A stretch of 52,889 nt of DNA, from positions 1 through 52,889 of the IMG/VR virus record IMGVR_UViG_3300027754_000127. One strand, written 5' to 3'. Below the pieces are notes generated by a model that did no database searches, had not been told where the DNA came from, and saw only the letters and a program-made list of their open reading frames with translations. The stretch is from a virus. Made by a program: the position numbers and the translations under genes. Numbering within the stretch: position 1 is the first letter of the stretch; the number at the start of each line of letters is the position of its first letter. This document shows positions 8,208 through 15,446 of this stretch, in pieces.

Positions 8208-8626
8208 AACTAGTTTTTAGCGGCCAAGAAGAAGATAAAAAAAAATTCTGTAATCAAGTTTATTTTGAATCCATAGCTTTTTGCCAAAAAGGGGAATTTG
8301 AAGTTGAATTTAAGAAGGTAACTGAAAGCGGGACATTAGAGCCATATGCTGGCTATTGGCGTTTAGCTACTAATCTTGCGCCGTATGTTCAAGAGCAATA
8401 TGGTGAAATATGTGATAAGGATTTTGTAAGTAATTTGGCTAAACTTGGGGCAGGTTATTCTAAAAAGGTTAGTAAATCAGTAGTTCCTAAAAGCCTAACT
8501 AAGGCAACTAAGGAAGAAATGGGGATATTGATTGAACAGCTTTACAAAATGTGTGAGTTCTTTGGGATGAGTGATTATGAATTAACTAGTTCAGAAACTA
8601 GGGCAATGTTTGAATATTATAAATAA
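8204..8626 (+). CDS. Hypothetical protein, weakly NinB-like (140 aa)
   Basis: Starts at GTG (8204), overlapping the previous stop. The order AGYWRLATNLAPYVQ, then a central LTKATKEEMGILIEQLYKMCEFFGM, and a terminal SSETRAMFEYYK recalls NinB-type recombination proteins (a YW near the N-terminal third and an E-rich helix before the C-terminus). I regard that as a weak structural guess. Its position after bet is consistent with recombination. Confidence 0.6.
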   Translation: MKLVFSGQEEDKKKFCNQVYFESIAFCQKGEFEVEFKKVTESGTLEPYAGYWRLATNLAPYVQEQYGEICDKDFVSNLAKLGAGYSKKVSKSVVPKSLTKATKEEMGILIEQLYKMCEFFGMSDYELTSSETRAMFEYYK

Positions 8627-8636
8627 AGGAAAAATT

Positions 8637-8843
8637 ATGAAAAATGACGGAATTGAATGGTTTATTTTGTTCTTTTTGGTGTGGATAACGGGGTGTATAA
8701 TATGGGGCCTTATGGACGAGCTACAGCAAAAAAGAGTAAATGGTCATGCAATAGAATGTATTGATGGTATTACTTATTTTGTTGGAAGAACAGTTACACC
8801 ACAAGTTGACCAGAATAATAAGCCAGTATTGTGTAATTTTTAA
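8637..8843 (+). CDS. Small single-pass membrane protein (68 aa)
   Basis: Start chosen at 8637 because AAAGGA lies at the correct distance. An earlier in-frame ATG at 8610 overlaps the previous gene. Residues 6-25 (IEWFILFFLVWITGCIIWGL) form one transmembrane segment, followed by a ~40-residue polar domain with DGITYFVGRTVTPQ. No family is recognised. Confidence 0.55.
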   Translation: MKNDGIEWFILFFLVWITGCIIWGLMDELQQKRVNGHAIECIDGITYFVGRTVTPQVDQNNKPVLCNF

Positions 8844-8864
8844 GTTAATTATAAAGATTTGAAA

Positions 8865-8951
8865 ATGATTTATAAGGATAGAGCCTTGAAGGGAAAGGAC
8901 TTAGAGCGATATTTCTTGGTTAAAAATTATTGTGAAGAAAAGTTAAATTAA
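8865..8951 (+). CDS. Possible micro-ORF (28 aa)
   Basis: A 28-residue charged peptide (MIYKDRALKGKDLERYF...). It is open between two better genes, but there is no clear ribosome-binding site. Low confidence. Confidence 0.25.
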   Translation: MIYKDRALKGKDLERYFLVKNYCEEKLN

Positions 8952-9008
8952 TTGTTGCTATTAATAAAATTTGTTGCTAATATCCAATATTAACTTAATA
9001 AATTTACT

Positions 9009-9302
9009 ATGAATAATTTAAACAGAATCTTAAAACACATAAGAGTTTTTAACAAACTAACCCAACAACAGCTTGAAGAAAAAACAGGCATTGACAGGGC
9101 TTATGTTTCAGAAATTGAGAGCGGCAAAAAAGTTCCTTCAATTGAAGTTTTGGAAAAATACGCAACTGCTTTTGATATTCCTAAATCGGCTATTTTACTT
9201 TTTGCTGAGAACTATGAGGAAAAAGTCGGATTTAAAAATTCTCTCAAAAAAGGATTAACAGGAACGGCTTTAAAGTTTTTGAATTGGATCGTTAAAGAGT
9301 AA
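9009..9302 (+). CDS. Cro/CI-like XRE-family regulator
   Basis: 97 residues. Residues ~5-60 form the five-helix XRE fold: ILKHIRVFNKLTQQQLEEKTG, then the recognition helix DRAYVSEIESGKKVPSIEVL. A C-terminal basic segment follows, with KKGLTGTALKFLNWIVKE. There is no protease-like C-terminal domain, so it is Cro-like or a small activator rather than a full CI. It sits mid-operon on the same strand as its neighbours, so it may time the middle genes. Its operator is not identified. Confidence 0.85.
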   Translation: MNNLNRILKHIRVFNKLTQQQLEEKTGIDRAYVSEIESGKKVPSIEVLEKYATAFDIPKSAILLFAENYEEKVGFKNSLKKGLTGTALKFLNWIVKE

Positions 9303-9355
9303 AGGGGATAGCTCAAGAGTTTTTTGGGCTTTTAGTAAAGTATTTAAATAAAATT

Positions 9356-9529
9356 ATGTCAGTATCTAAATTTGTAATAGTCTTAGTAATCGTTTTTATC
9401 TTATCTCTAATAAGTGCAATGTTTGTAGTTGAAGGAAATAGAAAACCGAAAATGATAAAATGTATCTCAGAAAGTAAGACTTATGAAACTTACAGATTTT
9501 TGGTTCGTAATGGAATTTATGATAATTAA
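9356..9529 (+). CDS. Small N-anchored membrane protein (57 aa)
   Basis: Residues 5-26 are strongly hydrophobic (KFVIVLVIVFILSLISAMFVV), followed by a short polar tail. This fits an inner-membrane anchor with an external tail. It overlaps the next ORF by 11 bases. The function is unknown. Confidence 0.45.
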   Translation: MSVSKFVIVLVIVFILSLISAMFVVEGNRKPKMIKCISESKTYETYRFLVRNGIYDN

Positions 9530-9728
9530 TCTCGCAGAAATCCGCCAAAAGAAAGAGGAAGAAGCAAGAATAAAAGTTGAAGCACAGGCAAAATTAAAAG
9601 AGATGAAGAGTGTTAGTGGTGATGATTATAATTATAAGTTTTTCCAGCTAGTGGATTTGTTTATGAGCCAGAATTATCCCTGCTGGTCGGTTAAGTGGGA
9701 TAAGTTTATTAACGAGAATTGGAGATAG
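9519..9728 (+). CDS. Hypothetical protein (69 aa)
   Basis: Start taken at MIINLAEIRQ (9519); an upstream in-frame ATG at 9483 lies inside the preceding ORF. A charged helix KVEAQAKLKEM is followed by a C-terminal WSVKWDKFINENWR. The KVEAQAKL coding stretch is repeated in the next ORF. Confidence 0.45.
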   Translation: MIINLAEIRQKKEEEARIKVEAQAKLKEMKSVSGDDYNYKFFQLVDLFMSQNYPCWSVKWDKFINENWR

Positions 9729-9731
9729 GAA

Positions 9732-9833
9732 ATGATTGTAAAAATTAAAGTAGAAGCACAGGCAAAATTAGAAGAGCAATCGGAAGAGACTCAAAAAGCT
9801 ATTTCTGAATTATTGGGAGGGGAAAATGAGTAA
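9732..9833 (+). CDS. Micro-ORF sharing a repeat with its neighbour (33 aa)
   Basis: 33 residues, MIVKIKVEAQAKLEEQ..., acidic and helical. About 24 bases of coding sequence (GAAGCACAGGCAAAATTA plus flanks) are nearly identical to those in the upstream ORF, which suggests partial tandem duplication. It overlaps the next start by eight bases, with a GGGAGGGG-type ribosome-binding site for that next gene inside it. Confidence 0.4.
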   Translation: MIVKIKVEAQAKLEEQSEETQKAISELLGGENE

Positions 9834-10146
9834 AAAATATTATTATACAGATGCTATAGTTGCTCTTTATATGATGAAGGAGTTTGGGGTTGAGTTTTAC
9901 GTCGATAGAAGTGACGGTATAAGCGGACTGAATAGTCACAACATACACACAGCTGATAAAACAAAAGTATCTTTAGAAGAATATTTTAAAGAAAATAATA
10001 ATAACATCTTTTTAATCCTAGAAGACTCACAGGACTTAGCGTTTACTGTAAAAAAAGAATCAGAACATATTTTTGAGCCAACAGAACCAGAAATTATTAT
10101 GAGAGACAACAAACACTTCTTTGCACCATTAAAAAAAGAAGTTTAA
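9826..10146 (+). CDS. Hypothetical protein (106 aa)
   Basis: Preceded by a strong GGGAGGGG ribosome-binding site. The sequence is mixed alpha/beta with a low-complexity NNNN and an acidic C-terminal third (EPTEPEIIMRD). No family is recognised. Confidence 0.6.
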   Translation: MSKKYYYTDAIVALYMMKEFGVEFYVDRSDGISGLNSHNIHTADKTKVSLEEYFKENNNNIFLILEDSQDLAFTVKKESEHIFEPTEPEIIMRDNKHFFAPLKKEV

Positions 10147-10213
10147 CAGAATCCCTTAGGGGTTAGATCGCTTGATCGCAATTATTAACTTAAAATTTAA
10201 AAACAAAGGAAAT

Positions 10214-10942
10214 ATGGATAGAGAAATAAATATTGAATTAGAAAATAAAAATTTATCGGATAGTTTTAAATCTAAATATTTTTTAGAAATGCAATGTAAA
10301 TCGGAGGCGGAACAAAATATTTTTTATAATAGTTTCCTATTGGATTATTTAACTAATGAATACAGTTTTTTAAAAAACTCCGAAGATATTAATATTAAAA
10401 GATGGGATGATTACCTCAATGATTTGAGGACTTTTATTAAAAATAAATTGGGTGGATATGAAATTAAGCATCGGAATAATTATCGGAATAATTTCAAAAG
10501 TTCTAAAGAACCAATATATCATGCTCATGATAAAACGGATTATATTAACCATTTTATTAGAGAGTTAAATAAAGATTTAACTCTACCAGTTCATCATATT
10601 TTTATTAAGGATAGCTTAGATGGGTTGGATAAATATTTACTATATTATGATTACAGTAACACACGTCCTGAATTTGTTACATTTTGCACTAGAGTAGTAT
10701 TCAAGAATAAAGATGTTTTAATATTCTTTTTAGAAGAAATCATAATGGGATTGATTCGTAAAGATGAGATAATATTAAAGATGTTGGGTCATTCAAGTGT
10801 TTATGATCAAGACATTAGAGAAAAAATATTGCGAGAAATTGTAGAAGACATGAATCGTGCTGATGACGCAAAAGATGAAAGAGATAGGGAGTTAGCAATA
10901 GAACATCAAAGAAAAAAGAAAGATTGTTTTTTTGGGCTTTAA
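10214..10942 (+). CDS. Hypothetical protein (242 aa)
   Basis: The ATG at 10214 has AAAGGA seven bases upstream and is preferred to a TTG at 10172. The protein is hydrophilic, mostly alpha-helical and rich in Asn, Asp and Tyr, with a charged C-terminal helix (MNRADDAKDERDRELAIE) ending KKKDCFFGL. No motif I can assign. It lies between the regulatory block and the GapR-like gene. Confidence 0.6.
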   Translation: MDREINIELENKNLSDSFKSKYFLEMQCKSEAEQNIFYNSFLLDYLTNEYSFLKNSEDINIKRWDDYLNDLRTFIKNKLGGYEIKHRNNYRNNFKSSKEPIYHAHDKTDYINHFIRELNKDLTLPVHHIFIKDSLDGLDKYLLYYDYSNTRPEFVTFCTRVVFKNKDVLIFFLEEIIMGLIRKDEIILKMLGHSSVYDQDIREKILREIVEDMNRADDAKDERDRELAIEHQRKKKDCFFGL

Positions 10943-10967
10943 TTATTAATTTAAAATTTAAAATATT

Positions 10968-11207
10968 ATGGGATTTTTAAAAATAGAAAATGTTTTAATT
11001 ATTGGAGGTCTTGCTTTGTGGATAATTGAAACCGCTTATTTTGGTTGCGATCTTAAACCAATAAACAATGTGGAAAGGTTATTGGATTGCCTCAGTATGA
11101 TTATGATTGGGATTGGTATGTTCCTTAGTTGGGCAAATCAACCAAAAATTAACAAGATTACTATAAAACTCGACGAATCTTTTTTTATAAACTTAATGAG
11201 GCTTTAA
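10968..11207 (+). CDS. Small two-pass membrane protein (79 aa)
   Basis: Two apolar segments (about residues 8-24 and 40-56) around a short polar loop containing CDLKPINN, then a charged tail. It ends one base before the GapR-like gene starts. The function is unknown. Confidence 0.55.
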   Translation: MGFLKIENVLIIGGLALWIIETAYFGCDLKPINNVERLLDCLSMIMIGIGMFLSWANQPKINKITIKLDESFFINLMRL

Positions 11208-11480
11208 ATGACAAATAACATAGGACACAACAACCCAGATCACTTAAAACAAATAGCCTCTGGTATTAAAACGTTATTAGAGGAGCAAGATAAAATTAAA
11301 CTTGATATCATAGATAAATACGCAGAAGCTAAAAGTGCTGGCTTTGACGCATCTTTGATTAGAAAAGTTATTGCAGAAGAAAGAAAAAGAGATAAAAACC
11401 CAGAATTATTTGATGAGCAGCAAGACTTGTTTGGTTTTTATGCTGAAAAAATTGCCCCAACACTTATAAAAAGGAAATAA
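11208..11480 (+). CDS. GapR-like DNA-binding protein (DUF2312)
   Basis: 90 residues with the DUF2312 signature: a helix LKQIASGIKTLLEEQDKIKLDI, then IDKYAEAKSAGFDASLIRKVI, and a terminal LFGFYAEKI. In Caulobacter the family member GapR binds overtwisted AT-rich DNA and supports replication. The family is found mainly in Alphaproteobacteria and their phages, which makes this the best host clue in the window. It may coat or relax phage DNA ahead of forks. Its end overlaps the next ORF start (TAATG). Confidence 0.85.
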   Translation: MTNNIGHNNPDHLKQIASGIKTLLEEQDKIKLDIIDKYAEAKSAGFDASLIRKVIAEERKRDKNPELFDEQQDLFGFYAEKIAPTLIKRK

Positions 11481-11620
11481 TGAAAGAAAATGAAATAATT
11501 ATAAAAAACTTATTGACTAAGGAAATTTTAGAAGTATTGAAAAAATATGGCATAACTAAGGATAATGATATAACAAAGGATTTTAAAAAATTAATTAATA
11601 AAATCCATTTTCCAGAATAA
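11480..11620 (+). CDS. Small hypothetical protein (46 aa)
   Basis: A 46-residue helical, lysine-rich peptide whose ATG overlaps the GapR-like stop by one base, so it is probably co-translated. It is followed by a terminator-like hairpin at 11669. No family is recognised. Confidence 0.5.
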   Translation: MKENEIIIKNLLTKEILEVLKKYGITKDNDITKDFKKLINKIHFPE

Positions 11621-11668
11621 CCTCTAACTAATTTTAAAACTGCTTAGGATTGAAGTGCTATAGTTTTT

Positions 11669-11698
11669 GCTGACTTGGTTAAGTTAGCTGGTTTTTTT
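11669..11698 (+). terminator. Rho-independent terminator before ssb
   Basis: GCTGACTT (11669-11676), loop GGTT, then AAGTTAGC (11681-11688): eight pairs including one G-U. TGG and seven T (11692-11698) follow. It separates the operon ending at 11620 from ssb. Confidence 0.75.
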
Positions 11699-11767
11699 CA
11701 TAGCCAAAGCAAAGAAAAATCCATTTTAATAATTAAAAAAATAATATTAATCAAAAAAGGAATAAAA

Positions 11768-12235
11768 ATGGCAAACTCTGTTAATCGTGTAATAATTTTA
11801 GGACATTTAGGTCAAAACCCAGATATTAAACAAAACCCAAACGGAGATCCAATAACCAATATTTCAGTAGCAACTTCTGAAAGCTGGAAAGGAAAAGATG
11901 GTGAAAAACAAACAAAAACTGAATGGCACAAAGTTGTTTTATTTGGCCGTTCTGCTAAGTTCTGTGCTGATTACGCTAAAAAAGGTAATCAAGTTTATCT
12001 TGAAGGTAAATTAACAACTCACAAATGGACTGATAAACAAGGTGTTGAAAAGTACACAACCGAAATTTCAGTTGATGGTTTTAGTGGGGATTTTAAGATT
12101 ATCAGTTGCAAAGATAAGGAAGATGGTAGTATTGAAATAACAACAAAGACAGTTGATAAACATAATGCGGCGAAGGCTAATTCTTATGTTAAGGAACAAG
12201 AAGACTTAGATTTGGACGACACAATTCCATTTTAG
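11768..12235 (+). CDS. ssb: Single-stranded DNA-binding protein
   Basis: 155 residues of OB-fold SSB: MANSVNRVIILGHLGQNPDIK, then TEWHKVVLFGRSAKFCADY and the strand YLEGKLTTHKWTDKQG. The C-terminal tip DLDDTIPF is the acidic DxxIPF tail that binds host and phage replication proteins. The start at 11768 has AAAAAGGA upstream and matches the family. An upstream in-frame extension to 11675 would run through the terminator and is rejected. It works with Bet in recombination-dependent replication. Confidence 0.95.
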   Translation: MANSVNRVIILGHLGQNPDIKQNPNGDPITNISVATSESWKGKDGEKQTKTEWHKVVLFGRSAKFCADYAKKGNQVYLEGKLTTHKWTDKQGVEKYTTEISVDGFSGDFKIISCKDKEDGSIEITTKTVDKHNAAKANSYVKEQEDLDLDDTIPF

Positions 12236-12309
12236 AATGGTATTCATCATTGACAAATAAAGGTTAAATCATTAATATTAAAATTATTATTAATTTAACC
12301 TTCTCCAAA

Positions 12310-12774
12310 ATGAAACAATGTTTTAAATGTCAAACCACAAAACCACTAACAGATTTTTACAAACATCCTCGAATGTTTGATGGATATTTGAATAAGTGCA
12401 AAGAGTGTAATAAAAAAGATGTTAGAGGTAATAGGAAGGATAAAGTAAGTTATTACAGAGAATATGATAGGTTAAGAGGTAATAGAATTACTAAAGAAAA
12501 AATCAAAGAACGAGATTTAAAATATCCAGCTAAAAAACTTGCCCTAACCTTAATACATAACTTATTAAGAGCCAAAAAGATTTCTAGGCAACCTTGTGAG
12601 GAGTGCGGATCGGTTCAGTATGTCCACGCTCATCACGATGATTATTTAAAACCTTTCAATGTGAGATGGTTATGTGCCGCTCATCACTCACAATGGCATA
12701 AGAAATTTGGCGAGGCTAAAAATGGTAGTGTGAGAATTGAAGATTTAAAGATTAGAAGCATAACTCAATTCTGA
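12310..12774 (+). CDS. Zinc-finger HNH endonuclease-like protein
   Basis: 154 residues. An N-terminal zinc knuckle (CFKCQTTKPLTDFYKH...CKECNKK) is followed by a basic linker. The C-terminal half holds CEECGSVQYVHAHHDDY and WLCAAHHSQWH, which matches HNH-type ββα-metal folds of phage endonucleases. It could be a free-standing homing-type nuclease or a DNA-processing nuclease. No intron is visible around it. Confidence 0.75.
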   Translation: MKQCFKCQTTKPLTDFYKHPRMFDGYLNKCKECNKKDVRGNRKDKVSYYREYDRLRGNRITKEKIKERDLKYPAKKLALTLIHNLLRAKKISRQPCEECGSVQYVHAHHDDYLKPFNVRWLCAAHHSQWHKKFGEAKNGSVRIEDLKIRSITQF

Positions 12775-12798
12775 TTTTAACTAAACTAATTTAAATTT

Positions 12799-13119
12799 AT
12801 GACTAAAACACTAACTGAACTAACATCAGAATACTACGCTCTAATCAGTGGAGATCATCATAAGGATAGAGATTGCCATTTTTATATCCAAAAGACTTAC
12901 AGCTATAGTAACGAACCGTATTGGAAATTTCTTTATTATGGATATTGCTGGGAGGTGGAGGACTTTTTTACGGATGAGAGGAATATTGAAAAATATAAAT
13001 ATCTAAGAGATGATCATTCAGAATTCCCACGGAGACAAACTGAACAAGAAGCAGAGCAAGATATGCGAAACTTTTTGGAGTGGACAATAAAAAATGAACA
13101 GGAGAGAGAGATTGAGTAG
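12799..13119 (+). CDS. Hypothetical protein (106 aa), source of a duplicated 3' end
   Basis: A 106-residue acidic protein with EPYWKFLYYGYCWEVEDFF. The next gene has a related KPYWRFL segment, so they may be distant paralogues. Its last ~75 bases are repeated at 13457-13530. No family is recognised. Confidence 0.6.
   Translation: MTKTLTELTSEYYALISGDHHKDRDCHFYIQKTYSYSNEPYWKFLYYGYCWEVEDFFTDERNIEKYKYLRDDHSEFPRRQTEQEAEQDMRNFLEWTIKNEQEREIE
13023..13096 (+). repeat. Direct repeat, first copy (~74 bp)
   Basis: Almost identical to 13457-13530 (offset 434 bases), with identity unbroken over about 50 bases. It encodes the C-terminal FPRRQTEQEAEQDMRNFLEW of the 12799 gene. Confidence 0.85.
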
Positions 13120-13477
13120 AATAATTTTTAAAAAACACGAAAATTCTAGGATTTATGAAGTTAATCCTTTACATAGGAAAACAAAGCCATATTGGAGATT
13201 TCTAGTTGCTAATAGTGCGTTTTATTATATGAAAGATAGAGGTCAAGGCGCAACAAACGGAACAATGTGGGCAGGAAGATATGGCGTGATTGACAAATAT
13301 GATTATGTAGAAATATTAAAAAACATAAGGTATGTACACCCAAAACCACAAAAAAGAATATTAAATAATGGGGTTTGCAGATGGTGGCTAGATTATAGAT
13401 TGTGTCAATTTAAAAAAAAGAAAATGCAAGCAATAACAATCAATAATTTACCTAAAATTTCCACGGAGACAAACTGA
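13094..13477 (+). CDS. Hypothetical basic protein (127 aa) between direct repeats
   Basis: Overlaps the previous gene by 26 bases. It is basic and aromatic-rich: KPYWRFLVANSAFYYMKDRG, then WAGRYGVIDKYDY and CRWWLDYRLCQF. The last residues (KISTETN) read into the second copy of the 74-bp repeat in another frame, so the present C-terminus was probably created by the duplication. No family is recognised. Confidence 0.55.
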   Translation: MNRRERLSRIIFKKHENSRIYEVNPLHRKTKPYWRFLVANSAFYYMKDRGQGATNGTMWAGRYGVIDKYDYVEILKNIRYVHPKPQKRILNNGVCRWWLDYRLCQFKKKKMQAITINNLPKISTETN

Positions 13478-13530
13478 ACAAGAAGCAGAGCAAGATATGC
13501 GAAACTTTTTAGAGTGGATAACAAAAAATG
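13457..13530 (+). repeat. Direct repeat, second copy (~74 bp)
   Basis: Second copy of 13023-13096, with about four to eight scattered differences, mostly at the 3' edge. Confidence 0.85.
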
Positions 13531-13555
13531 AAAATCAGGTTACTAAAGATGAGTA
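13457..13555 (+). pseudogene. Truncated 3' copy of the 12799-13119 gene
   Basis: This frame reads FPRRQTEQEAEQDMRNFLEW, then ITKNENQVTKDE and a stop, so it is the C-terminal piece of the 12799 gene with a different tail and no start codon of its own. It fits insertion of the 13094-13477 segment into, or tandem duplication of, an ancestral gene end. Confidence 0.65.
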
Positions 13556-13989
13556 AATATAAAAATAAAAGAGTATCAGGATTTGATAGCTCTAAAGAGG
13601 CTAAGCGATTTGGGGAATTGGAAATCCAAGAAGCAATCGTAAAGAAAATTAAACCTTTGTCAGTTAATGACTGTTGGCAAGGGAAACGATTTAAAACTCC
13701 AGAATATAAAAGTTACGAGCAAGAATTGCTTTTAACTTTGCCAAAGATAAACCTACCTAAACCACCTTTTGAAATTTATTTTGAGTTTGGTTTTTCTAAT
13801 GTAATGTCGGATTGGGATAATCCAGTTAAACCACTTCAAGATATTTTGCAGAAGAAATATGGCTTTAATGATAAAGACATTTACAGAGCAGTTGTAGACA
13901 AAGTGATGGTTAAAAAAGGAGAAGAATATTTTAAAGTAAAAATATTTCAAAAGGTGGTTAATGACATTATAGTTGCTTTTAAAGCCTAG
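13549..13989 (+). CDS. rusA: RusA-like Holliday junction resolvase with a DUF1064-like N-terminus
   Basis: Residues ~32-146 are RusA-like: KPLSVNDCWQGKRFKTPEY, then the metal-binding region SDWDNPVKPLQDILQKKYGF and DKDIYRAVVDKVMVKKGEEY. It would cut branched DNA made by Bet/SSB recombination before packaging. Residues 1-26 (MSKYKNKRVSGFDSSKEAKRF) look like the opening of DUF1064 phage nucleases (KYxNKxV...FDSxxEAxR), as if two neighbouring genes had been fused. The start at 13549 is chosen for this match; 13528 is an alternative. Confidence 0.85.
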   Translation: MSKYKNKRVSGFDSSKEAKRFGELEIQEAIVKKIKPLSVNDCWQGKRFKTPEYKSYEQELLLTLPKINLPKPPFEIYFEFGFSNVMSDWDNPVKPLQDILQKKYGFNDKDIYRAVVDKVMVKKGEEYFKVKIFQKVVNDIIVAFKA

Positions 13990-14009
13990 AGAATTACTAT
14001 CCTTTTTAA

Positions 14010-14048
14010 GGAATATACACCGACTGTATATTCCGACCTTTTAGTCGG
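14010..14048 (+). promoter_or_regulatory. Tandem hairpins with a competing loop
   Basis: First hairpin: GGAATATACA (14010-14019), loop CCGAC, then TGTATATTCC (14025-14034), ten perfect pairs. Second: CCGAC (14033-14037), loop CTTTTA, then GTCGG (14044-14048), followed by GGTTCTTTCT. The loop of the first is the same CCGAC that pairs in the second, so the two arrangements exclude each other. It lies between rusA and an HNH gene and may act as terminator or attenuator. Confidence 0.65.
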
Positions 14049-14077
14049 GGTTCTTTCTAATTAGAATTAAGGTTTAT

Positions 14078-14707
14078 ATGACAAACAAATCTCAAATACC
14101 AGATATTGCTGGTAAAAAATATTCAAAACTAACAGCCATCAGTTTTTGTTACTCTAAATCACAAATACATTATTGGCTTTTTAATTGTGATTGTGGAAAT
14201 AATAAGATTCTTCGTAAGAATGAAGTAAAGTGTGGAAGAACAAGAAGTTGTGGCTGTTTAATGCGTAAATATCCATCAGATACTACTAAATCAAAATCCT
14301 ACCATACTTGGCAATCTATGAGAGATAGATGTTTCAATAGTAAGAATTCAAGATATGCAAGTTATGGAGGTCGTGGAATCAAAGTTTGTGATAAATGGTT
14401 AAAGTTTGAAAACTTTCTAGAAGATATGGGACAGCCACCAAGTCCCAAACACTCAATTGATAGGATTAATAATGATGGTGATTATGAACCATCAAATTGT
14501 AGATGGTCTAACAATACTGAACAAACCAGAAACCAATCAAGTAATATTAGAATAGAATATTTAGGGGTCATTCGTAATTTAAGCGAGTGGTGTGAAATTC
14601 TAGGATTAAATTATAGCACTACCTACAATAGATTAATTACTCTTAATTGGGAGTCTTCTAAAGCTCTTTCGTTTCCAACAAGGAAAATGACAAAAACTAT
14701 ATTCTGA
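14078..14707 (+). CDS. Phage HNH (AP2/NUMOD-type) endonuclease
   Basis: 209 residues. The N-terminal third is a zinc-ribbon-like part with CDCGNNKILRKNEV and RSCGCLMRK. The central catalytic region has SYHTWQSMRDRCFN, YGGRGIKVCDKW, FENFLEDMG and HSIDRINNDGDYEPSNCRW. This HNH pattern is very common in free-standing phage homing endonucleases. The C-terminus (LSEWCEILGLNYSTTYNRL) is a NUMOD-like helix-turn-helix. It is the last gene of the left rightward operon, just before a tRNA-like locus. Confidence 0.88.
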   Translation: MTNKSQIPDIAGKKYSKLTAISFCYSKSQIHYWLFNCDCGNNKILRKNEVKCGRTRSCGCLMRKYPSDTTKSKSYHTWQSMRDRCFNSKNSRYASYGGRGIKVCDKWLKFENFLEDMGQPPSPKHSIDRINNDGDYEPSNCRWSNNTEQTRNQSSNIRIEYLGVIRNLSEWCEILGLNYSTTYNRLITLNWESSKALSFPTRKMTKTIF

Positions 14708-14912
14708 TTATTTATTTTTAGAGATATAACAACTAAATTATGACTATGAAAAGTATTGATATAGCTAAAGACATAGCCTATCTATGCAAATTTTGGAAAA
14801 AATAAATAAAAATAAAGAAATTGAAAATAATTAAAAAAGTTGTTGACTTTAATTTTTAAATCGAAATAATCATCATAATACTAAAAATAAATCGTGAATA
14901 AATATTTAAACA
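14708..14912 (+). other. AT-rich intergenic segment
   Basis: Only a 21-codon frame at 14740-14805 (MTMKSIDIAKDIAYLCKFWKK) is open, and it has no clear support. TTGACTTTAATTTTTAAATCGAAATAATC at about 14844-14872 could contain a weak rightward promoter in front of the tRNA-like locus. Confidence 0.3.
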
Positions 14913-14913
14913 A

Positions 14914-15141
14914 AATGTTGTGGCGGAATAGGTAGACGCTTAATTTAGCAATATAAGAAAAACACTTTTACAGCGATTTTGCTGGAGTTATTGCTTTCGG
15001 TTTTTTCATGCAAAGTGCAAATCTTTGCCAACACTAGTTTTATAAATATTTATAAGGCAATTTGGGTAGAGGCGTTTTTATAGAGCGTTAGGGTCATTCC
15101 CCTTGGCTAGTTCGATTCTAGCAATTGCAGTGGCAACAATT
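14914..15141 (+). ncRNA. tRNA-Leu-like composite RNA locus
   Basis: The 5' part TGGCGGAATAGGTAGACGC (14921-14939) is a near-perfect class II (leucine) tRNA D-arm, GCG/CGC paired. About 165 bases later, 15106-15122 is a perfect T-arm (GCTAG, loop TTCGATT, CTAGC). The outer ends can pair (GTTG at 14917-14920 with CAAC at 15134-15137, extendable), and GACGCTT (14935-14941) pairs with GAGCGTT (15083-15089). No continuous cloverleaf with an anticodon arm can be drawn. Options are a tRNA with an intron-like insertion, a tmRNA-like molecule, or a decayed tRNA pair. No CCA is encoded. Confidence 0.45.
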
Positions 15142-15290
15142 CTTAAAGAAATAGCTATCGGGGCTTATCTTAAACTAATAACCCTGATGGGAGCAACTAA
15201 ACAACAAAGAAAATTTTAATGTATCCGAATTCGATTACATTAAAAACTAATCAGGAACAAATGCTTTTTCTATTTCAACTAAGAAGTGGA
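15142..15290. other. Convergent intergenic segment with inverted repeats
   Basis: ATCGGGG (~15158-15164) can pair with CCCTGAT (~15182-15188). Further on, AATGTATCCGAA / TTCGATTACATT (~15219-15242) is a 24-bp palindrome with two mismatches. Rightward and leftward transcription meet here, so bidirectional termination or an operator are both possible. I see no gene. Confidence 0.35.
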
Positions 15291-15446
15291 CTAAACAAAC
15301 CAACTCCAAACCCACCAACTAAGCACTAAATCTAAAGGAATAAACATCCATATTTTTCTAGGGAGCAATTTGTTAATTTCAATATTGTTTCTTTTGATCT
15401 GAGCCAGTTCATTATCGTAATACCGCCCAACCAATAACATTATCAT
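15291..15446 (-). CDS. Small C-terminally anchored membrane peptide
   Basis: About 51 residues if started at the ATG at 15446 (an upstream ATG at 15485 is also in frame). The C-terminus KIWMFIPLDLVLSWWVWSWF is a tryptophan-rich membrane segment, closely parallel to that of the peptide at 16080-16175 (QYWMFMPLTIVLCAWFFTWF). It overlaps the 15412-15567 ORF in another frame. It is probably an envelope-acting peptide; the role is unknown. Confidence 0.45.
   Translation of the reverse strand: MIMLLVGRYYDNELAQIKRNNIEINKLLPRKIWMFIPLDLVLSWWVWSWFV

Noticed and set aside
4755-9302. A full lysogeny switch with integrase
   Set aside because: Two small regulators are present, but no integrase, excisionase, transposase or CI with a protease domain is seen, so temperate life is not supported.
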